From assembly GCA_050084515.1 (NCBI GenBank), contig CM114273.1:26908001-26972000 (forward strand): 64,000 bases of DNA. The letters are read 5' to 3'. Positions 59,101-64,000 of this stretch are shown piece after piece. A model generated the notes under the pieces. It made no database searches and was not told the DNA's origin. It was given only the letters and a program-made list of their open reading frames with translations. A program made the position numbers and the translations under genes. How positions within the stretch are numbered: position 1 is the first letter of the stretch; each line of letters starts with the position of its first letter. Source of the DNA: Blasia pusilla. Taxonomy: Eukaryota > Marchantiophyta > Marchantiopsida > Blasiales.

Positions 59101-61123
59101 TTGTGCGAATTACACGTCCTCAAAGAACCATGTTTTCCAAGGTACCAATGAAGTACCCGTTCAAAGGTTCACCGTAAGTTTGGGTTACGGGAATCTGTCC
59201 GGGGAGGGGTTTGGGTAACCCTTCTATACGTGGTCTTCTAGCACGTTCGGTCCATGATCTGATCTTAGGAAAGATGGAGTCTGATCACTCGACTAACTAA
59301 AAGCATAAACTTCGCGATTAGACGTGGCAAGACGAGCACAGGTGCCCTCCCTCCTCGTGGCCCGGGTTACTTTTAGAGGGTCACCAGAACGGTGGCGTGC
59401 CTCCAGCTGGAAGCAGGCCTCCAAGAAGGTAGCGGAGGACCGGTACAGGGACCTCTGACAACGACGGAATCGGGAGTCTTCCAGAGAATCCGGGGGAACT
59501 GTACTTGAGGAGTCAAAACCAGCTAAATTTAGCGAAATTTAGAGGCACTATGTGTTAGTAAGTAGAGTACGGCGGCGGCACAGTAGTAGCCAGACCTGCG
59601 CAGAGCATAGCGTAGACTAGCGAGGGCGCCATGTTCTTGATTAATGTCGGATTAAGAAAATCTATCCCGCTTTGTTTGGTATTGATTAAACGGAGTTCAA
59701 ATCTCGGCCGCCACCGACTCCTCCGCCAACCCGTCCTTAATTGGAGAAGTGGAATGCATTCATTCCGTACTAACAACTCAAGCTGCCTGCCCGAAACATT
59801 ATTTTTACTGTGACGTGAAGCACTGTTAGCCAAACATTCGCTCCAAACCCCTAACTTTAGTAAACCACGACGTAACTTGCTAAATCCACGTGATCCTAGG
59901 ACCTCTCTTTGGAGCAAACCAGAGTTGACGGAAGTAGTTATCACGTTTTCAATTTCGGGGTTACTTTTATGCGGGAAACGGGCTGTTAGTACGGTACCTC
60001 CGATAGGTCTGCCGGGGTTCCGTTCGTTCGTTCGTCCGTCCGTTGTTGTGGATCCGTCCACTTCTCCGAAAGACAGCGGAAAGATCGCAGCTGCATCCCA
60101 TCGACGAGATGGCTAGAGAGAGGAGGCCCTAGGGAGAGAAAGGAAGAGAGAGAAAGAAAGGAAGGGAGCGAGCGAGCGAGGACAGAAGTAAGTAGGCGAA
60201 GGCATGCTTATGCGCTGCTTGGCTTGGAGCGATCGCCACCTGCATTAATGGTCCGTCGAGATTGCCAGAGTTAAGGATTCGCAGCTCGAGGTGGGTGCCG
60301 TCATAAAACACAGGAGGAGAAGCTTCGTGGCTCGATAGAGGCTGGAGAATTCGAAATCCGGACGCCGAGGGGAGAGGATTAGTTGAGACCGGAGAGAAGC
60401 GGAGGGGCTGTATGAGACGCTGTTAAATTAGTGCTTCCGCGACTCCATCGCTCATCACTGCATCGCGACGATTGGACTGCTCGATCGTGGGGGACTGCTG
60501 ATTTATTAGCCGATCGCTCCCCTGACCGTCAGGAGCTCGACTCGCCTCCTGGAAGTCCGTCATGTCTAGGCATCACTCCGTCTAGGCGAAGAGGAAGGAA
60601 TGATTGGCGCTGGACATAATGTTCGAGTTTGCCGTCCTTTACACCGCTCGGAGGTGCTTATCTCCGCTAGAGCGGTGAAGGTGGAACTCGGAGTTGGTGG
60701 AATTCAAATGCGGGACTGTTCAAGACGCAGCAATCCGTAATCGGTCCGATGCTACAGTTCCGAATTCACGTTGCGCACTCTGGCTGATTAGTCTCGTCCG
60801 AGTTCCGAGCGATGGGTGAGAAGCTTTTAGAGCACGAGAGCGTGGGAAGGCTTGAGACGACAGCTTGCTGGTTTCTCCTCGGAACACCGCCGTCATGATC
60901 GAAACAGTTTCACTGCTCAACGAATGTGGGTCTTCATTATGAGCTGCGCCTCGGGAATGGTCGTGCGGCACATCCTTTGATTGATGCGTGGATGTCGAAT
61001 CAGGTTGAGATTCCCACCGGCTCATTCGATCGCTGCCCTCTCGCGAACGGAGCGGCCCCGGAGATTACTGTTGCGTGAGGGTCGTTGGAATATAGGCGAC
61101 TTGAGGTGTTGAGAGAGCTCCCC
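59101..61123 (+). promoter_or_regulatory. GC-richer upstream region and GA-rich leader of the 61-kb frame
   Basis: Balanced to GC-rich sequence with a strong purine tract at 60108-60185 (gagagaggagg, ggaagagagagaaagaaagg, gagcgagcgagcgagg), typical of plant leaders. A 168-codon minus-strand open stretch (60061-59555) lacks any domain and is most simply explained by composition. The transcription start is not determined. Confidence 0.4.
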
Positions 61124-61978
61124 ATGGCATTGGTGTCTCGACCTGTGGACGTCCCGGTGCCATGTCCCAGCCCAGCTCGAGTGGGGAGCACAGGAACTAT
61201 GCAGTACTTGTTGCAAAAGGAGCGGCCTACGGATCACCCGACTTACGGGAGTCGTGGAGGCACTGGAGGTGCAAAATCGTCTAAGGAGTTTGTCCATGTC
61301 TGTCGAGAGGTGGTGTCTGTTTCTTGCGGGCAACCGCTCCTCAGCTACAAGCCCAAGCGCTCGAAGTCGAGCAAAATCGCCAAGGCTCCGGATTCCTCTT
61401 CCAAGCCCGTCGCGGCCTCGAAGACTCCCGATTCTAGCGTGCGTCTGGTGTCCAATCGGGTGCTAGGGAATGCCAGTAGACTGGCAGGGTGCTCGGAAGT
61501 TGCCTCAGTCGCGGATTCGAAGCGAGAAGCTGCGCAACCGAGGGCGACCTCTCGGGTGAAAGAAGTTTGGGATAGCGCGGTTCGAAGGTCCTCCGTTCAA
61601 GGCGACGATCATGACACGGAGAGGGAAAGACCTTCCGGGGATCACGAAGAGTACAAGTCGAGGGAATCTCCGATCTTCCAAAAATCTGCCTGCACGATGA
61701 TCCAGAAGCCTCTCCCTGATGCCGATTACCACAAGGCCCTGATTCCATTCCTGCGCGCGGAGTGGGACGCGTCGTCGAAGGTCGTGAATAGGAGGCAATG
61801 CAGCCAGGCTCCGAGGAGGAGCGGCCACCGAAGATCTACTAGCCTTGGGAACACTTCCTCCGCCCCCAATTCTGATCAGAAGGCCTGGCAATCTTACACC
61901 CGGGATTCCTACCCTCCATTCAGCGCGACGAAAAAGTATAGCTTCTTCAGACTGTCTTCGTCCCCTGACAATGCATAG
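61124..61978 (+). CDS. Hypothetical intronless protein, 284 residues, basic and Ser-rich
   Basis: The longest uninterrupted plus-strand host-type frame in the window. The same frame is open upstream to at least 61085, but the first ATG is 61124 (ccccATGGc, a favourable plant context), giving MALVSRPVDVPVPCPSPARV at the N-terminus. Residues about 60-130 hold a basic Lys/Ser tract (SYKPKRSKSSKIAKAPDSSS), a candidate nuclear-localisation signal within low-complexity sequence. Further on are SPIFQKSACTMIQKPLPDAD and a C-terminus YPPFSATKKYSFFRLSSSPD. There is no signal peptide or membrane segment. I do not recognise the family. A GA-rich leader lies upstream. A minus-strand frame (61891-61505) overlaps and is less likely. 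Confidence 0.5.
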   Translation: MALVSRPVDVPVPCPSPARVGSTGTMQYLLQKERPTDHPTYGSRGGTGGAKSSKEFVHVCREVVSVSCGQPLLSYKPKRSKSSKIAKAPDSSSKPVAASKTPDSSVRLVSNRVLGNASRLAGCSEVASVADSKREAAQPRATSRVKEVWDSAVRRSSVQGDDHDTERERPSGDHEEYKSRESPIFQKSACTMIQKPLPDADYHKALIPFLRAEWDASSKVVNRRQCSQAPRRSGHRRSTSLGNTSSAPNSDQKAWQSYTRDSYPPFSATKKYSFFRLSSSPDNA

Positions 61979-64000
61979 AACTTACAATTGGGTTTAGAAT
62001 GCTCGAGGTTAAAGATTCCAAGTAGATGTAGGATGGTCAAAGTAATGGCATAGATGGTTGTAGGAGGTGAAAGGGTGATTCGAGAGCAAAGTCGACTGGA
62101 TCCTCAGGAACAAGTACTGCTGCAAGAAGGCACGAGAAGGATGGGAGGAAATACAGGCACCAGCGAGCTATTCCAAGCCAATGCGGGGACGTAATTCGTC
62201 TCAAATGGGATCTATTGTTTGAATTTTGAGGTTTTGTGACTGACTGGTCTTACCCACAGCATTCGGCTCTCGTGGTGGGAGGCTTCCTCAGTTATTGTAT
62301 AGTCATCAAGTCTATTGAATCCCCCATATAAGATACACTAAATTCTGTTTGGAATTTGTTACGATAATTGTTTGACATCGATTTGTTCACGTTCCATGAA
62401 CGGTATGAATGTCTGGTCTTCCATGTGCCATGACACATGTTTATCTCAGCACGTCGGTACAGGTCACAGCCCCTATCGGTAAGTCACCAAGACTGGCTTG
62501 AGCAGGTGGATATTCCTCGTCTTACTCGTCAACGAATGCACTTACACTGGAATCTAACCGCTCGAAATGTGAGGCTTAGTCTCACCGTCAACCGCTTCTG
62601 CTTTCAACACCTCACGTCATCTAACTTGTGGACCTCGTTTTCTCCACACGCGGATAGACTCTCCCGTCCCGCTTTGTGGCCGAGTTATGGCTGTCCCTCG
62701 ACATGGGAGAATTCGCACTGGAAGGTTCGAAGGCCCTCGCCAATTTCAGAGTCTTTGATTTCAGTGGAGAGTATATTCCATCGGTGGAGTCAACACTGCG
62801 AGAGGAAGTGGATGAAGGAAAGAGCAGAGTAGTTACCATTTGCGCCAAAAATTGGTGGTGTGCATTTTCACGGCAGTTGCTATAAGCGTAGAAGGGGTGT
62901 GATTGCCCAGAATCTTGCCAATACTCAGATGCTTGTCCATAGCTGTTGCAGAAAGGGTCCCAGGCCGGAGCGTGGGATCTGCGATCGTGGTAGTTCGACA
63001 GACAGCCCCGGGACAGAGGGCGTACGCCTCGGGTTCCGAAGCGTCTGGCAGAAACGACGTACAAGTACCATTAGTCTCCTCCTTAGCAGTAGTTAAACGA
63101 GACACGAAGATCGCCTGGAGAGGTGGTTACCCCAGCCATCAGAACTCTGATCTCTGAAGGGCACTGTTACCCTCGCAAGGGACAGGGTTTCAAATCGATG
63201 GAAGAATTGCTCCGAATGACCGCGTAGCACTTGTACAGGCGGTCACATCGTGCTGGCCGGCGAACTGTATCACCGTTTCGAAAGCGCCGTCCTGCGCTCA
63301 GTGCACTCGTCCGTCAGAATTCGGTCTCCTCGTACTGCAGTGGAGCCGGGAAGTGCGGATTTCATGTGCGTAGCGGATTGAATCGATTGGGCCAAATCAA
63401 AATCACTGCCCCACCAAATTTCCTGTTCCTGGACGTCTAATTAGCTCAGATCGTCGACTTTCACTGGCGTTAGCTCAGACTGTAAATCTGTGCTGCCGTA
63501 GGTCTTATCGGGACCGCCATAGCCGTCACGAAATACTCCGCATCCGCTTAGGACTTGCGGCCGCTCCTTTATCGATTCGTTCACCTCACCTACGATGTCC
63601 GAGGCCGTTGATAGACGTTTGGGAAGAGCGTAACGGACCTCGGAAGCCTATGGAATGGATGTAATTCGATCACCCATCATCTAGCTGCATCTGCTCGAAT
63701 GTGTATCGGAGAGGAATATGTGGTGATAATCCGTCAACTTAGTGCACTGAATTTGTAGCCGAATGTTGTGTCGGTGCAGTGAAATTCCGAGTGCAGTGGA
63801 GGAAGTCCCGTTTCCGCCATGCACTCACTTTCGTAGGACTTCGCCCCCCCCTATAATCGCTTCTATTGCTGGGAGCTGTTGGTAAGAATCTGCTAAAGAA
63901 ATGTGTATTCACAACTAGAACCACAATTCATGGAAAGGAAAAAATATACAGCTCGGAAGACTTCAACTTATCGGCGGAAACTGCCACTAGATAAGAAAAG
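61979..64000. other. Downstream flank, no gene assigned with confidence
   Basis: Starts with the likely 3' untranslated region. From 62437 to 63450 several overlapping frames on both strands (131 codons plus at 62437-62832; 147 codons minus at 63064-62621) compete and none shows a domain. An acidic stretch at 62700-62850 (plus), including FRVFDFSGEYIPSVESTLRE, could be a real exon. A homopolymer C run lies near 63845. Confidence 0.35.

Noticed and set aside
59640-59730. Possible tRNA (gagttcaaatctcggc resembles a T arm, gtcgg/ccgac could pair)
   Set aside because: No A box or D arm, only five acceptor pairs and a mismatched T stem.
59555-60061. 168-codon minus-strand open frame
   Set aside because: No recognisable domain, lies in GC-rich putative leader sequence of a plus-strand frame, and has several competing frames on the other strand.
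63440-63520. gcgttagctcagactgtaaatc as a tRNA-like sequence
   Set aside because: Resembles D-arm and anticodon-arm phrases, but no T arm or acceptor stem follows within tRNA distance.

Overview
This window is nuclear DNA of a land plant with a large, repeat-rich genome. The evidence is U2-type introns, plant Ty1/copia elements with an initiator-Met-tRNA primer site, an En/Spm (CACTA) transposase with a DUF4218 domain, a plant-type Helitron, (GA)n-rich 5' leaders and a gene that looks conserved in plants. The sequence alone does not fix the lineage. No rRNA, tRNA, CRISPR or bacterial operon structure was seen.

Layout. (1) 1-1591: 3' half of a decayed copia element ending in an LTR. (2) 3.5-9 kb: the best host gene, a small spliced gene for a 181-residue protein with a C-terminal Cys/His motif. 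It has a 5'-leader intron, and a triplicated 136-bp unit sits in its leader. (3) 9.7-20.8 kb: mostly non-coding, AT-rich, decayed repeats, including a roughly 77-bp minisatellite, a 105-bp duplication, a MITE-like element, an old 1-kb repeat and one small GC-rich island. (4) 20.9-23.6 kb: minus-strand copia element with a nearly open pol frame (YVDD intact) and a 26-bp perfect hairpin in its LTR. (5) 23.7-26.4 kb: a foldback element, an unrecognised decayed coding fragment and two oppositely oriented MITE copies. (6) 26.9-28.2 kb: second copy of the 1-kb repeat. (7) 28.2-30.95 kb: 5' half (LTR, PBS, gag, protease, integrase) of the copia family whose 3' half opens the window, cut inside integrase by a CACTA terminus. 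(8) 30.95-36.6 kb: one CACTA end with dense TGACT/AGTCA subterminal motifs, a TNPA-like gene and the 3' part of a TNP2-like transposase, all minus strand. (9) 37-41.2 kb: a dead minus-strand Helitron transposase with a recognisable intron, and its Walker A helicase segment on the opposite strand. (10) 41.6-47.9 kb: several tandem repeats (132 bp x 3.7, 155 bp x 2, 202 bp x 2) and a telomere-like inverted repeat. (11) 48-59 kb: featureless or repeat-derived, with a GC-rich island at 53.5-55.3 kb carrying overlapping hairpins and TATA-like boxes. (12) 59-64 kb: GC-richer; a GA-rich leader precedes an intronless 284-residue reading frame of unknown function.

The genes do not form a pathway: two host-type genes lie among nested, mostly dead transposons. 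I found no convincing new enzymatic or defence system. The most unusual signals are structural: the leader triplication with repeated splice-acceptor-like sites, the exact 132-bp tandem array, the LTR hairpin, the strand-switched Helitron helicase, and the overlapping alternative hairpins near 54.1 kb.
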